A stretch of DNA of 34,554 bases from Phycisphaerae bacterium. GTDB taxonomy: Bacteria; Planctomycetota; Phycisphaerae; JAAYCJ01. Positions 16,446 through 26,298 of the stretch are shown here, piece by piece (position 1 is the first letter of the stretch; each line of letters starts with the position of its first letter). The translations under genes were made by a program, and so were the position numbers. The notes beneath the pieces are model-generated. The model saw nothing but the letters and a program-made list of their open reading frames with translations. It made no database searches and had not been told where the DNA came from. The stretch is from the NCBI GenBank assembly GCA_012514125.1, contig JAAZAW010000235.1, positions 1-34,554 on the forward strand. Direction: 5' to 3'.

Positions 16446-17735
16446 ATGGCGAGTTTAAAAGGTAATTGTGTACTGGCTCAGTCGGGTGGTCCGACCGCGG
16501 TGATTAATGCCAGCATTTGCGGCGCGGTTCAGGAAGCGATGCGGTATCCGGAAATATTCACGGGTATTTACGGCGCCGATAACGGTATCCTGGGGATTTT
16601 GAACGAAAAACTTTTCGATCTCGGACAAGAACCTGCCGACAATATCGAAGGGTTGAAGTCCACTCCGGCCGCTGCTCTTGGCTCGTGCCGATATAAACTC
16701 AAGGATCTGACACAATCTCGGGACGATTATGAGCGAATCATCGAAGTCTTCAAAGCTCATAATATTCGTTATTTCTTCTATGCAGGCGGAAACGATTCGA
16801 TGGACACCTGCGATAAGATTTGCAAACTCGCCAGAGAAACAGGCTATGATATGATCGCCGTCGGTATTGCCAAGACCATCGACAACGATCTGGCGTTTAC
16901 CGATCATTGCCCCGGTTTCGGCTCGGTCGTCAAATATAACGCCACCGCCATTATGGAAGCAGGCAAAGATACCGAAGCGATGTACACCGCTGATACCATT
17001 ACCGTTCAGGAAATTATGGGACGAAATGCCGGCTGGATCGCCGCGGGGACGGGAATGGCTCGACGAAGTTATGAAGATGCTCCGCATTTGATTTATATTC
17101 CGGAGATTCCCTTTGTGGTCGAAAATTTCGTTCAGGATGTCAAAGAAGTCCTCAAACGGATCGGCTATTGCGTGATTTCCGCCGGTGAAGGGATGAAAAA
17201 CGCCGAGGGTAAATATATTTCCGAAATGGGCGGCTCGTTCGGTAAGGACTCCTTTGGTCATGCCCAGCTTGGCGGTGTGGCGGATATTCTGCGTGGCATT
17301 ATTGAAAGCGAAATCAAAGTCAAATGCCGGACACAAAAATTGGGAACCTGTCAGCGATCAGCTATGCACTTTGCTTCTCTTACCGACGTTAATGAAGCCT
17401 ATATGTGCGGTCAGGCTGCTGTCAAAGCTGCGGCTGAGGGAATTTCAGGCAAAATGGTCACACTGGTCCGCGAGGGCGACGGTGCGAACTATCGATGCAC
17501 GACCGGTCTGGCAGACCTTAGTGCCGTAGCCAACGGTGAAAAATATCTGCCTCGAGAATTTATGGACGAACGTGGAACCTCCATCACCGACGCGATGCGA
17601 AAATATATGACCCCGCTGCTCCAGGGAGAGGCTCCTGTCCGTATCGGAGACGACGGATTGCCGGTTTACGTTCGTTTGCAGAAACACCGGCTTGCTCCGA
17701 AAACGGGGCGTGAATATTCCGCCGGTAAAAAATAA
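16446..17735 (+). CDS. Phosphofructokinase family, likely PPi-dependent (diphosphate--fructose-6-phosphate 1-phosphotransferase)
   Basis: Longest ORF from 16407, ATG 16446 preferred (preceded by AGGAG); LAQSGGPTAVINASICG, YAGGNDSMDTCDKI, VGIAKTIDNDLAFTDHCPGFGS, EIMGRNAGWIAAGTGMARR. GGNDS rather than GGDG suggests PPi use. Confidence 0.85.
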   Translation: MASLKGNCVLAQSGGPTAVINASICGAVQEAMRYPEIFTGIYGADNGILGILNEKLFDLGQEPADNIEGLKSTPAAALGSCRYKLKDLTQSRDDYERIIEVFKAHNIRYFFYAGGNDSMDTCDKICKLARETGYDMIAVGIAKTIDNDLAFTDHCPGFGSVVKYNATAIMEAGKDTEAMYTADTITVQEIMGRNAGWIAAGTGMARRSYEDAPHLIYIPEIPFVVENFVQDVKEVLKRIGYCVISAGEGMKNAEGKYISEMGGSFGKDSFGHAQLGGVADILRGIIESEIKVKCRTQKLGTCQRSAMHFASLTDVNEAYMCGQAAVKAAAEGISGKMVTLVREGDGANYRCTTGLADLSAVANGEKYLPREFMDERGTSITDAMRKYMTPLLQGEAPVRIGDDGLPVYVRLQKHRLAPKTGREYSAGKK

Positions 17736-17898
17736 TGAGCGGCTTTCATAATTTACAAAAGAGACGCGACCGGAAGGGCGTGTGGGAGTGTTTGCGAATT
17801 CCGTGAAAACCACTGGCGTTACTTTGACAATTTCGGTACACTCTTGAAATAGAAAAAGGAGGTATGATAGTTTTTTATAAAATCGTGAGGAGATTTGG

Positions 17899-19380
17899 GT
17901 GCTCAAGTTTCTGGTTTTCAAAGATGGGTCTCCGGTTGACCAACTGGATGTAACGTCGGCGCACATGCTTGGCCAGGACGACGTACCGGTCAAAAGCCAG
18001 GTTGAATATGCGGATCGTTTGCTGACGTGTCAGAAAATGACGGAAGAAGCCGGCGCGTTGGCGATCTTGTGGGACGTTCGCGGGGCCGGTAAGTATCTGC
18101 TGCAAACCACCCGACTTCCCAGCAGGGAAAAACCCTATATCCTGAACGTCGAACTCGCTCGCTGGCGGCTGATGCGGATTTTAAGCAAACTTGAAGACTG
18201 GGGACTTTTTGAATATCCCAAAACCGAATCGATCATGGAACTCGTTGAGACGAGCAGGAAGTTATTTATCAACGCCCTTCAGGAATCGCAATCTCCGGCC
18301 AAGGCGGCGGACCTTGCGGATCAATCTCTGGAGAAATCCATGGAAGCCGGCGATGCGCTGGCCAAGTTTCATGCCTCGCACCTGCTTGGGATAAAATTGC
18401 AATCGGGTGTACTGAATCGAAAACTCTTTGGTTGTAGAGTCAATCCCGGTGTGACCACCGATCAGCTTAGTCCGGAAGTGCTGGCTACCTTGAATTTTGT
18501 CCAGATTCCGCTTAACTGGGGACAACTTCATACGGGTCGTCAGCAGTTTAATCTTGGGCCCCTCGATCGGCAGGTCGAATTTTTTCTCAAACGAAAGATG
18601 TCTATCCGGTTTGGTTCGGTGATCTCATTTGCCCAAGCCAATATTCCCGCCTGGCTTAAAGGGAAAAATATCGAATTCGATGTTTTGCGCGATCTGGTGT
18701 ATGAATATCTTACCGCTATCGCCGGGCGATACGGCAAGTGTATCCGCAGCTGGGCAGTGGTGAGCGGGCTTCACGCCGAGAATTATTTCGGATTGAATTT
18801 CGAGCAGATTCTGGATATTACCAGACTGGCTTCGACGCGGGCGAAGCAACTGTGCCCGCGGGCCGGCGCTGTGATTGAAATCGTCCATCCCTGGGGCGAA
18901 TATTACGCCCATACGCCTAAGACAATTCATCCTTTCCTGTATGCGGATATGGTCGCACAGAGCGGGATCAATTTCGACGCTTTTGCGCTCCATCTGCCTT
19001 TTGGTGCCGCGAAAGATGGTTTTTATGTGCGGGACTTTTTCCAGATTTCGTCGCTGATCGATCGGTATGCACTGGGAAAACCCATTCACCTGACGACCGC
19101 GGTTCCGGCGATGACTTTACCGGAGAGAGATTGCGGCTATTGCGATACGCCCTGGACACCGGAAGCCCAGGCGAAGTGGTTTGAATGTTTTTGTCAGATA
19201 GCGATAAGCAAACCGCTTATCGAGTCGATTACCTGGGAAACGCTCAGTGATCCTTTCAGCGAAAGTATTCCGGGTAGTGGTTTGTTGGACGACCAGTGGA
19301 CCGCCAGACCGATTCTGGCCCGGATTTACGAGATGCAAAAGAAGTTTCTCGATTCCAAACAGCGAATTCCGCCGCAATAA
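17899..19380 (+). CDS. GH10 (endo-1,4-beta-xylanase)-fold protein, probably catalytically degenerate
   Basis: 493 aa, GTG start with GAGGAG upstream. C-terminal TIM-barrel-like segments align by eye with GH10: ANIPAWL, IRSWAVVSGLHAEN, FDAFALHLPFG, KPIHLTTAV, LLDDQWTARPILARIYEM. No signal peptide. Confidence 0.6.
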   Translation: MLKFLVFKDGSPVDQLDVTSAHMLGQDDVPVKSQVEYADRLLTCQKMTEEAGALAILWDVRGAGKYLLQTTRLPSREKPYILNVELARWRLMRILSKLEDWGLFEYPKTESIMELVETSRKLFINALQESQSPAKAADLADQSLEKSMEAGDALAKFHASHLLGIKLQSGVLNRKLFGCRVNPGVTTDQLSPEVLATLNFVQIPLNWGQLHTGRQQFNLGPLDRQVEFFLKRKMSIRFGSVISFAQANIPAWLKGKNIEFDVLRDLVYEYLTAIAGRYGKCIRSWAVVSGLHAENYFGLNFEQILDITRLASTRAKQLCPRAGAVIEIVHPWGEYYAHTPKTIHPFLYADMVAQSGINFDAFALHLPFGAAKDGFYVRDFFQISSLIDRYALGKPIHLTTAVPAMTLPERDCGYCDTPWTPEAQAKWFECFCQIAISKPLIESITWETLSDPFSESIPGSGLLDDQWTARPILARIYEMQKKFLDSKQRIPPQ

Positions 19381-19401
19381 ATTGAGATGTGGGGGTGGAT
19401 C

Positions 19402-19806
19402 ATGGCTTGGAGTTTCGACGATCAACAACTTGTGCGACGCAACCGGCTTGTGATCGCGGGCGTACTGATTGCGATCATTTTGCTGGATGTCGGAGTCATT
19501 GTGTATCGTAAAATCGATCATGCCGAATATGTTGTTGAATATCAGCCGATGAACTTTGTCGTTCACTTCGATCCGAATTCCGCGCAAGTGGACGAGCTTG
19601 AAGTTCTGCCGGGACTCAACCGGAACTTGGCACAGGCTATTGTCGATTATCGTGAGGAGTCTCAGCGGTATTATCCGGATCGAACCGTTTTTATGCAGGC
19701 TGCCGACCTGATGCAGGTCAAAGGAATTTCAGAAAAAACAATAACCCAGGCGGAGAAGTTTCTGATTTTTCCTCAGAAAGCAACGCCGGAGAAAGATGGA
19801 AATTAG
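19402..19806 (+). CDS. Single-TM helix-hairpin-helix (ComEA-like) protein
   Basis: N-terminal TM LVIAGVLIAIILLDVGVIVY; HhH-like FDPNSAQVDELEVLPGLNRNLAQAIVDYREE...LMQVKGISEKTITQAEKFL. Start ATG 19402 or 19387. Confidence 0.75.
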   Translation: MAWSFDDQQLVRRNRLVIAGVLIAIILLDVGVIVYRKIDHAEYVVEYQPMNFVVHFDPNSAQVDELEVLPGLNRNLAQAIVDYREESQRYYPDRTVFMQAADLMQVKGISEKTITQAEKFLIFPQKATPEKDGN

Positions 19807-19870
19807 ATGGTGGAAGCATTCTGTAAGACGCTTCTGACTTCCAACTAAAACCATTTGATCGAGGATTGAC

Positions 19871-20779
19871 ATGCGGGATATTCACGATGTTCCGAAAATA
19901 CCGGGCAGGCCTTGCGATGCTCATAAGGGAACCTTCGGGCGGGTTCTGATTGTGGGCGGATCACGCAACTATCTTGGCGCACCGGCTTTGGCTGCCAACG
20001 CCGCTTTGCGATCGGGCGCGGGACTGGTCACCATGGCGTTGCCTGGATCGGTCCAACCGGTGATTGCTCCCCTGGCTTGGTGCGCAACGTCCTGGCCTTT
20101 GCCGGAAGATGAGCGGGGCGTGTTCCATACCGACGCGATGCCCGAATTGCTCGACGCAATCCTTCACCGGAAACTTTATAACGTCGTTGCCGTTGGTCCG
20201 GGACTCGGCGATTGCAAACCCATTGTCCCGTTTATCGCGGAACTCAATCGCGCGAAAATTCCCTGCGTGGTCGATGCCGACGCGTTGAATCGATTGGCGG
20301 AAGTTTCGTGGTATGGTCTGCTGTCCGGCCCCTGCGTCATCACGCCTCACCCTGGTGAATTGGCTAGACTTCTGGGCGGATCGACTTCGGAGATTCAAGC
20401 GGATCGAGATCGAAAATGCCTTCAGGCGGTGGTTAAAATGCGAGGCGACCGGACAGGCGAACAGAGCGAATCGGTTTGCCTGCTCAAAGGTCATCGAACG
20501 CTGGTCTCCGACGGTGAACGTTTTTACACCAATACCACGGGCAATCCGGGAATGGCGACCGGCGGGACGGGCGATGTTCTGGCAGGGATGATCGCCGCAT
20601 TGATCGCGCAAGGCCTTTCGACTTTCGAAGCTGCCGCACTGGGAGCTTATGTTCATGGTCTTGCGGGCGATCTGGCTGCGGAACAACTTGGCGAAATATC
20701 CTTGATGGCGGACGACCTGCTGACCTGGTTGCCGGCTGCATTTAAAAAGACAACCACGTTTGCCGATAAACGACATTAA
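19871..20779 (+). CDS. nnrD: ADP-dependent NAD(P)H-hydrate dehydratase
   Basis: 302 aa; HKGTFGRVLIVGGSRNYLGAPALAANAALRSGAGLVTMA, VVAVGPGLGD, VVDADALNRL, VITPHPGELARLLG, LLKGHRTLVSDGE, NTTGNPGMATGGTGDVLAGMIAALIAQGL. Confidence 0.95.
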   Translation: MRDIHDVPKIPGRPCDAHKGTFGRVLIVGGSRNYLGAPALAANAALRSGAGLVTMALPGSVQPVIAPLAWCATSWPLPEDERGVFHTDAMPELLDAILHRKLYNVVAVGPGLGDCKPIVPFIAELNRAKIPCVVDADALNRLAEVSWYGLLSGPCVITPHPGELARLLGGSTSEIQADRDRKCLQAVVKMRGDRTGEQSESVCLLKGHRTLVSDGERFYTNTTGNPGMATGGTGDVLAGMIAALIAQGLSTFEAAALGAYVHGLAGDLAAEQLGEISLMADDLLTWLPAAFKKTTTFADKRH

Positions 20780-21405
20780 AACTCTTTCGCAAGCATTCTT
20801 GCCTGGTCCGCCAGCGAATTTCGCCGTTCGACGGTAGCGTTTCGGTCGGCATTGAGGGTATCGTCCATGGTCAATTCCTTGATATCGGTGATGCCGATAA
20901 AGTTCAAAATCGCGCGGATGTACCGCGATTGATAATCGAGGTCCTGGCCCGGGGGGGTGGTGTATTGTCCACCGCTGGCGTAGACCACCAGGGCTTTTTT
21001 GCCTGTGACCAGCCCCACATAGCCTTTTTCCGGATCGACGCGGAAGGTATAGCCCGGTTGAACGAGCAGATCGATGTAGTGTTTGAGGCGGTAGGGAATG
21101 CCGAAGTTCCACATCGGTACGGCGAAGACGTATTTGTCGAACGAGGTGAATTCTTCGATAATTTTTTCAACGGCCTGCCAGGAGGTTTTTTCTTGAGGCG
21201 TGGCATTTTGGCCGTGAAGTATCGCATATTTGGCGTTGATGACCGGCCCGTCGAAGGAGGGCAGATCGGTGGTAAAGACATTTATCGTCTCGATCCGGTC
21301 CTGTGGATGGTACTGACGATACGCATCGACGAACGCATTGGCGATATGGAGTGAATAAGACCTTTCGATTCTCGGTGACGCCATCATGTAAAGTAATTTA
21401 TGCAT
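20776..21405 (-). CDS. azoR: FMN-dependent NADH:quinone oxidoreductase / azoreductase (AzoR family)
   Basis: ATG at 21405; [101 protein letters not shown]. Confidence 0.92.
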   Translation of the reverse strand: MHKLLYMMASPRIERSYSLHIANAFVDAYRQYHPQDRIETINVFTTDLPSFDGPVINAKYAILHGQNATPQEKTSWQAVEKIIEEFTSFDKYVFAVPMWNFGIPYRLKHYIDLLVQPGYTFRVDPEKGYVGLVTGKKALVVYASGGQYTTPPGQDLDYQSRYIRAILNFIGITDIKELTMDDTLNADRNATVERRNSLADQARMLAKEF

Positions 21406-23590
21406 CGGCAAATTCCTTTCTTTCAAAATTTTCTTCAGGTTCAAATTTAAGCATATTAAGCATTTCATCAATCGAGGTGGTTGGCGGCTGACAGATCAAA
21501 TCCTGACAGACATACGCTGTTGCCTGAGAGTCTTTGGGTTGATAAAACTCGGTGAAAGGCGCAATTTCGACGATTTTAGGGAATTTGACCTCGGCGGGTT
21601 TGAACAAAATTACGGCGTTGGGCAGAAATTGTGAATGAAGGGCGTGGATCATTTTTTTGGTGTCCTGTGACTGGGAATTTCCGACGATGATGATTTCGTA
21701 GGTTGGTCCGGCTTGAAATTCGAGTCCGATGAGAAGCTGAGTAAAGGCGGAGGGTGATTTTCGGACAACGGCGGCGATGGATTTTTCGACTCTGGAAGCG
21801 ATTTCTTCAAGCTGGGCGTTTCCGGTAAAGCGTGCGAGCCGACGAAGGTTGTAGGTTTCGACGGAGTTTCCTGCAGGGGTCGCGCCGTCGAAAATTTCTC
21901 TGGGTCGTAAGAGTAAATCTTCGCCGGCATCGTCGGCAGTGAGACAGAAAATATTTTCGGCGCTATCGAAGAAATGTTCTTGAATGATACGGTTGGTTTC
22001 CATGGCGGTTTGCAGATATCTGGTGTCGAAAAGCGTTTCATAAAGTTCAATCGCCGCCCAGGTGAAAAAGGCGTAATCGTTGAGGTTTCCGGGGACGTCG
22101 GATTCATTTTCACGGAAGCGATGCAAGAGTCGGCCCTGATTGGTTTTGAGATGATTTTGAATGAAGTCGAATGTTTTGACGGCATGGGCGGCGTATTGAG
22201 GTTCGTCGAACGCGCGTGCCGCCTTGGCCAGCGCGACGATCATCAGGCTGTTCCAGTCGGTCAGGATTTTGTCGTCCCGATACGGTCTGGGGCGTTGCCG
22301 GCGAGTTTTGAAGAGTTTTTCTCGTGCCTGATCCAGGTGGCGGGCGAAAGTTGATTCGGAGGTGTGATTGTCGGCTGCGAGATCGGCAAGGGATTTATTA
22401 CGATGGAGGATATTCATGCCGTTTTTGTTGCCGGTGCTTTGATCGACAAAATTACCGTTGGGGGTGATGTTGAATGTTTTAACGGTCAGGTCGGCTCGGG
22501 TTTTACTCAGGGCCTGTTGAATTTCCTGCATGCTCCAGAGGTAGAATTTTCCTTCTTTTCCTTCGCTGTCGGCGTCTTCGGCGGAATAAAAGGCTCCTTC
22601 GGGAGAGGCGAGGTCTCGGAGGGTGTAGGTTAGAATTTCCTTTGCGGTGTCTGCGTAAAAAGGATTTTGGGTGGCTAGAAATGTTTCGGTATAAACGATG
22701 GTCAATTGTGCCTGATCGTAGAGCATTTTTTCGAAGTGGGGGACCAGCCATTGACTGTCGGTGGCGTAACGGTGGACTCCGAATCCGAGATGGTCGTAAA
22801 TTCCGCCCTGGCGGATTGCGTGGAGTGTTTTTTCGACCATTTGGCGGGCTTTTTCGTTTTGGGTTCGATACCAGTATCTCAGGAGGAACAAGAAGTTATG
22901 GCTGGTGGGGAATTTGATCGATTGTCCGAAACCGCCGAAGCGTTCATCGAAGTTTTGGGCGAGTTCGGAAAAGGCGAAGTCGAGGACATTATTGTTGAGT
23001 TCTCCTTCGCCTTTGATTGTTACGGCCTGGTGTAAGAAGGAGGTGATTTGTTCGGCGGACTGGAGGAGTTCGTCGTGATTGTTGTTCCAGAATTCTTGGA
23101 TGCGCTGGGTGAGTTCGAGCAGGCCTACCATGCCGTGGCGCGAGGTTCTGGGGATGTAGGTTCCGGCGAAAAAAGGTTTTTTGTCGGGGGTCATGAAGAT
23201 GGACAAAGGCCAGCCGCCGTTTCCGGTGAGGATCTGGCAGACGTTCATGTAGAGGCTGTCGATATCGGGGCGTTCTTCCCGATCGACCTTGATGCAGACA
23301 AACGTGTTATTGAGGGCTTCACCGACTTCCGGATCGCTGAAGGATTCCTGTTCCATGACGTGGCACCAGTGGCAGGTGGAATATCCGATGGACAGGAAAA
23401 TGGGTTTGTTTTCCTGTCGTGCTTTTTCGAAGGCTTCTTCGCTCCAGGGGTACCAGTCCACGGGATTATGGGCGTGCTGGAGAAGATAGGGGCTTTTTTC
23501 GTTGGCGAGACGATTGGTATATTCCTGAACCGCACCGGTGGAGCTTTGGCTCGAACCGGTGTGATGATGATTGTGGTTTGAACGTTTCAT
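21398..23590 (-). CDS. YyaL/DUF255 family thioredoxin-domain protein (SPATA20-like)
   Basis: 730 aa; [91 protein letters not shown]. Confidence 0.96.
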   Translation of the reverse strand: MKRSNHNHHHTGSSQSSTGAVQEYTNRLANEKSPYLLQHAHNPVDWYPWSEEAFEKARQENKPIFLSIGYSTCHWCHVMEQESFSDPEVGEALNNTFVCIKVDREERPDIDSLYMNVCQILTGNGGWPLSIFMTPDKKPFFAGTYIPRTSRHGMVGLLELTQRIQEFWNNNHDELLQSAEQITSFLHQAVTIKGEGELNNNVLDFAFSELAQNFDERFGGFGQSIKFPTSHNFLFLLRYWYRTQNEKARQMVEKTLHAIRQGGIYDHLGFGVHRYATDSQWLVPHFEKMLYDQAQLTIVYTETFLATQNPFYADTAKEILTYTLRDLASPEGAFYSAEDADSEGKEGKFYLWSMQEIQQALSKTRADLTVKTFNITPNGNFVDQSTGNKNGMNILHRNKSLADLAADNHTSESTFARHLDQAREKLFKTRRQRPRPYRDDKILTDWNSLMIVALAKAARAFDEPQYAAHAVKTFDFIQNHLKTNQGRLLHRFRENESDVPGNLNDYAFFTWAAIELYETLFDTRYLQTAMETNRIIQEHFFDSAENIFCLTADDAGEDLLLRPREIFDGATPAGNSVETYNLRRLARFTGNAQLEEIASRVEKSIAAVVRKSPSAFTQLLIGLEFQAGPTYEIIIVGNSQSQDTKKMIHALHSQFLPNAVILFKPAEVKFPKIVEIAPFTEFYQPKDSQATAYVCQDLICQPPTTSIDEMLNMLKFEPEENFERKEFADA

Positions 23591-23685
23591 TTTTTTCCCT
23601 CCCGTAAAGTTAGTTGGAAGTTGGTGTTTTCGAAACTTTTAACTTTTTAACTTCCAACTTCTAGTTTTGTTTTCAAAAAGTATGT

Positions 23686-24396
23686 TCAGGTTTCGATGAG
23701 GATGGTCTTGGTGATTTTTTGGGCCGCTTCTTTATCCATAAGCCAGATGGCGTTATGCACAATTCTGGCGGGAGTTTCCAGGATATTTCCCGTTTCGGCA
23801 AAGACCTGTTGGACGGCGTTGGCTTTGTTCGTTCCCGATACGAGGACCATGATTTCCGAGGCGCAGGCAATTCCTTTGGGGGTGATGGTGATGCGGGACG
23901 GGGGTTCCGCCGGGGTCTGGACCGCAAGAAACTTACGGGTTTGTTCTTCCAGAGCAGTGGAATGTGGGAAAAGCGAGGCGGTATGGCCGTCGGTTCCAAT
24001 TCCCAGCAACAGCAGATCGGGACGGGGGGGGAACTCGACTTCGTAACATTTGGCTTCGACGTGCGGGTCGTCGGCTTCGCCATGAATGCGATGGATGTTG
24101 TCGGCTGGGATTCGGACGGTGTCGAGAAAACTTTGCCGGGCCATCATGAAGTTGCTTCGCGAATCGTCCGGCAGGACACAGCGTTCGTCGGACCAGTAGA
24201 CCTGGGTATTTTCCCAGAGTCGGCGTTTATGTTCCCATTGTCGACCCAGGAGCGAATAGGCTTGTTTGGGTGTGCTTCCACCGGAGAGGACGAGTTCGAA
24301 TTTTCCACGATCTTCGAGGCATTGGAGTCCGATGGTCACAATGGCTTGGGCTGCCATTTCGCTTAAAGTTTGATAGTCCTGAAATATTCGTATCAT
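23686..24396 (-). CDS. pgl: 6-phosphogluconolactonase
   Basis: 236 aa; FELVLSGGSTPKQAYSLL, VYWSDERCVLPDDSRSNFMMARQSFL, LLLGIGTDGHTASLFPHSTAL. Confidence 0.94.
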   Translation of the reverse strand: MIRIFQDYQTLSEMAAQAIVTIGLQCLEDRGKFELVLSGGSTPKQAYSLLGRQWEHKRRLWENTQVYWSDERCVLPDDSRSNFMMARQSFLDTVRIPADNIHRIHGEADDPHVEAKCYEVEFPPRPDLLLLGIGTDGHTASLFPHSTALEEQTRKFLAVQTPAEPPSRITITPKGIACASEIMVLVSGTNKANAVQQVFAETGNILETPARIVHNAIWLMDKEAAQKITKTILIET

Positions 24397-24419
24397 TTTT
24401 TGGCCTCTCGTTCATTCAT

Positions 24420-25868
24420 TCACAACCATTCTTTTTCATCCTGTCTGAGCAGGTCGTCTGCTTGTTGGGGGCCCCAGGTTCCGGGTTCATAGCTGAAGAT
24501 TTTATCGTCGGGACACGGTGTTGCGATGAGGGGTTCGACGGCTTTCCAGGCTGCTTCGATACTGGCGGCGCTCCAGAAGAGGGTTGGATCGCCCAGGAGT
24601 CCGTCGAGCAGGATTCGTTCGTAGGCTTCGGGCATTTTCATTCCCATCGAGGCGTAACGAAAATCCAGATGTACCGGTTCGATGCGGTCTTCGCGCTGAG
24701 GGGTTTTGACGGAAATGAGCAGTGAAATTCCTTCGTCGGGTTGAAGCCTGATGATCAGGCGATTGGATTGGACGTTACGGCAGAGCGCGGGGTTTTCCAT
24801 GACGCACAAGGGGATGCGTTTAAAATTGATGACGACTTGTGTCATCGATTGAGCCATATTTTTTCCGCAACGGATATAAAAGGGCACGCCGAACCATCGC
24901 CAGTTGTGGATGGCTAGTTTCACGGCGACATACGTGGGGGTTTTCGAGTTTGGATCGACGTTTTTTTCGTTTCGATATCCGTGGTATTGGCCGAAGACGA
25001 AATCCTGTTGCTGGATGGGTGAGAGGGACTTGAGGACTTGAAGTTTCTGGTCGTCGATCGAACCGGTGTATCCGACGACGGGCGATTCCATGGCGATCAG
25101 AGTGAGGACCTGCATGACGTGGTTTTGTACCATATCGCGCACGACGCCGGATTGTTCGTAATAGCTGCCGCGGCCTTCGACACCGATTTTTTCGGCGGCG
25201 GTGATTTGGACGCTGTCGATGTAGTTTCTGTTCCAGATCGGCTCGAAGACGGCGTTGGCGAATCGCAGGACGAGGAGATTTCGGATGGTGTCTTTGGCGA
25301 TATAATGATCGATGCGGTAGATGTGCTCAGGCTCGAAGAGATTCGAGAGCATCTGGTTAAGTCGCCGGGCGCCGGCCAGATCGTTTCCGAAGGGTTTTTC
25401 GATCATGATTCGGCAGGGGACTGGGGAGCGGCATTTTCCGATAAATTGGGTTTGTTCCATGGTTTTGAGGACGGTTTCCATTGTTTCGGGCGGCAGGGCC
25501 AGGTAGAAGAGGTAGTGGAGTTTTTCACAGGGTTTGATTTCCATGATCAGTGAGTTTAATTTTTGGAAATCGTCCGGATTATCGTAGTGCCCAGTGACAT
25601 AAAACAGGCGAGATTCAAACCGCTGCCAGGTTGACGGGTCGAATTTATTTTTTGAGAACGTTTCGACAGCATTTTTTAATTCATTTCGGAAGGAATCGTG
25701 GTTCAGCTCTGAACGGGCAAAGCCTACGATTTTGAATTGCTCTGGAAGCAGATTGGCGGATTCGAGATTGTACAAAGCGGGGATGAGCTTACGCCGGGTC
25801 AGATCGCCGGAAGCGCCGAAGATGATCATAACGCAGGGGACGTTGTTGTTTGTGAGTGATTGAGTCAT
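24420..25868 (-). CDS. zwf: Glucose-6-phosphate 1-dehydrogenase
   Basis: 482 aa; MIIFGASGDLTRRKLIPALYNL, RIMIEKPFGNDLAGA, YRIDHYIAKDTIRNLLVLRFANAVFEPIWNRNYID. Confidence 0.97.
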   Translation of the reverse strand: MTQSLTNNNVPCVMIIFGASGDLTRRKLIPALYNLESANLLPEQFKIVGFARSELNHDSFRNELKNAVETFSKNKFDPSTWQRFESRLFYVTGHYDNPDDFQKLNSLIMEIKPCEKLHYLFYLALPPETMETVLKTMEQTQFIGKCRSPVPCRIMIEKPFGNDLAGARRLNQMLSNLFEPEHIYRIDHYIAKDTIRNLLVLRFANAVFEPIWNRNYIDSVQITAAEKIGVEGRGSYYEQSGVVRDMVQNHVMQVLTLIAMESPVVGYTGSIDDQKLQVLKSLSPIQQQDFVFGQYHGYRNEKNVDPNSKTPTYVAVKLAIHNWRWFGVPFYIRCGKNMAQSMTQVVINFKRIPLCVMENPALCRNVQSNRLIIRLQPDEGISLLISVKTPQREDRIEPVHLDFRYASMGMKMPEAYERILLDGLLGDPTLFWSAASIEAAWKAVEPLIATPCPDDKIFSYEPGTWGPQQADDLLRQDEKEWL

Positions 25869-25928
25869 GCTGGTTCGTTCCTCCGTTTTTCGGGTTTATG
25901 GTCCGAGGTATTCTTAAATTATATAGTT

Positions 25929-25963
25929 GGAAGTCGGAAGTTGGAAGTTGGAAGTTGGAAGTT
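25929..25963 (+). repeat. 7-bp tandem repeat, unit GGAAGTT, 5 copies (first copy GGAAGTC)
   Basis: GGAAGTC GGAAGTT GGAAGTT GGAAGTT GGAAGTT. Confidence 0.9.
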
Positions 25964-25966
25964 GCG

Positions 25967-26021
25967 GAGAGGATTGTCTGATGATAGGAGTCGTTTTCGG
26001 ATTTCCGCTTTCGCGGGAATG
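25967..26021 (+). repeat. Composite REP-like repeat (GAGAGGATTGT-N21-GGATTTCCGCTTTCGCGGGAATG)
   Basis: Same AGAGGATTGT and GGATTYCCGCTTTCGCGGGRATG blocks with identical 21-nt spacing as 10990-11043. Confidence 0.75.
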
Positions 26022-26237
26022 TTTATTTGGTTTTTGATGTGACGACTTGTCTGATCGAAGAAGATAACTTCTTTCATAATTAAAGATAACACATGGCCGG
26101 CCAAATGCAAATTTTTGGGTTGGGCTGGAGGGGGGTAAAAGAGGCAAAGTGTGGTCGGCTTGGGGGTTATGGATTTAAAAAAAATAAAAAATTATTTTTG
26201 GCGGATATTTTTGGAGATTGGCGGCAGAGAGGCTATA

Positions 26238-26292
26238 GGGATTTCTATAGAGATTTCTATGGAGGGCAGGGATTTCTATAGAAATCTCTATG
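26238..26292. repeat. Nested direct/inverted repeats GGGATTTCTATAGA and ATAGAGATTTCTAT/ATAGAAATCTCTAT
   Basis: GGGATTTCTATAGA at 26238-26251 and 26269-26282; ATAGAGATTTCTAT is the reverse complement of ATAGAAATCTCTAT; GATTTCTATAGAAATC is a perfect 16-bp palindrome. Confidence 0.8.
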
Positions 26293-26298
26293 GCAATT

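Noticed and set aside
16129-16446. 105-aa minus-strand ORF between uppP and pfp
   Set aside because: No motif or RBS; overlaps the uppP 5' end and the divergent promoter region.
19961-21112. 383-aa minus-strand ORF across nnrD and azoR
   Set aside because: Overlaps two confident genes in other frames; composition typical of a shadow ORF.
25929-25963. CRISPR or iteron-type array
   Set aside because: Contiguous 7-bp units, no spacers, no Rep gene; treated as a simple tandem repeat next to a REP-like element.
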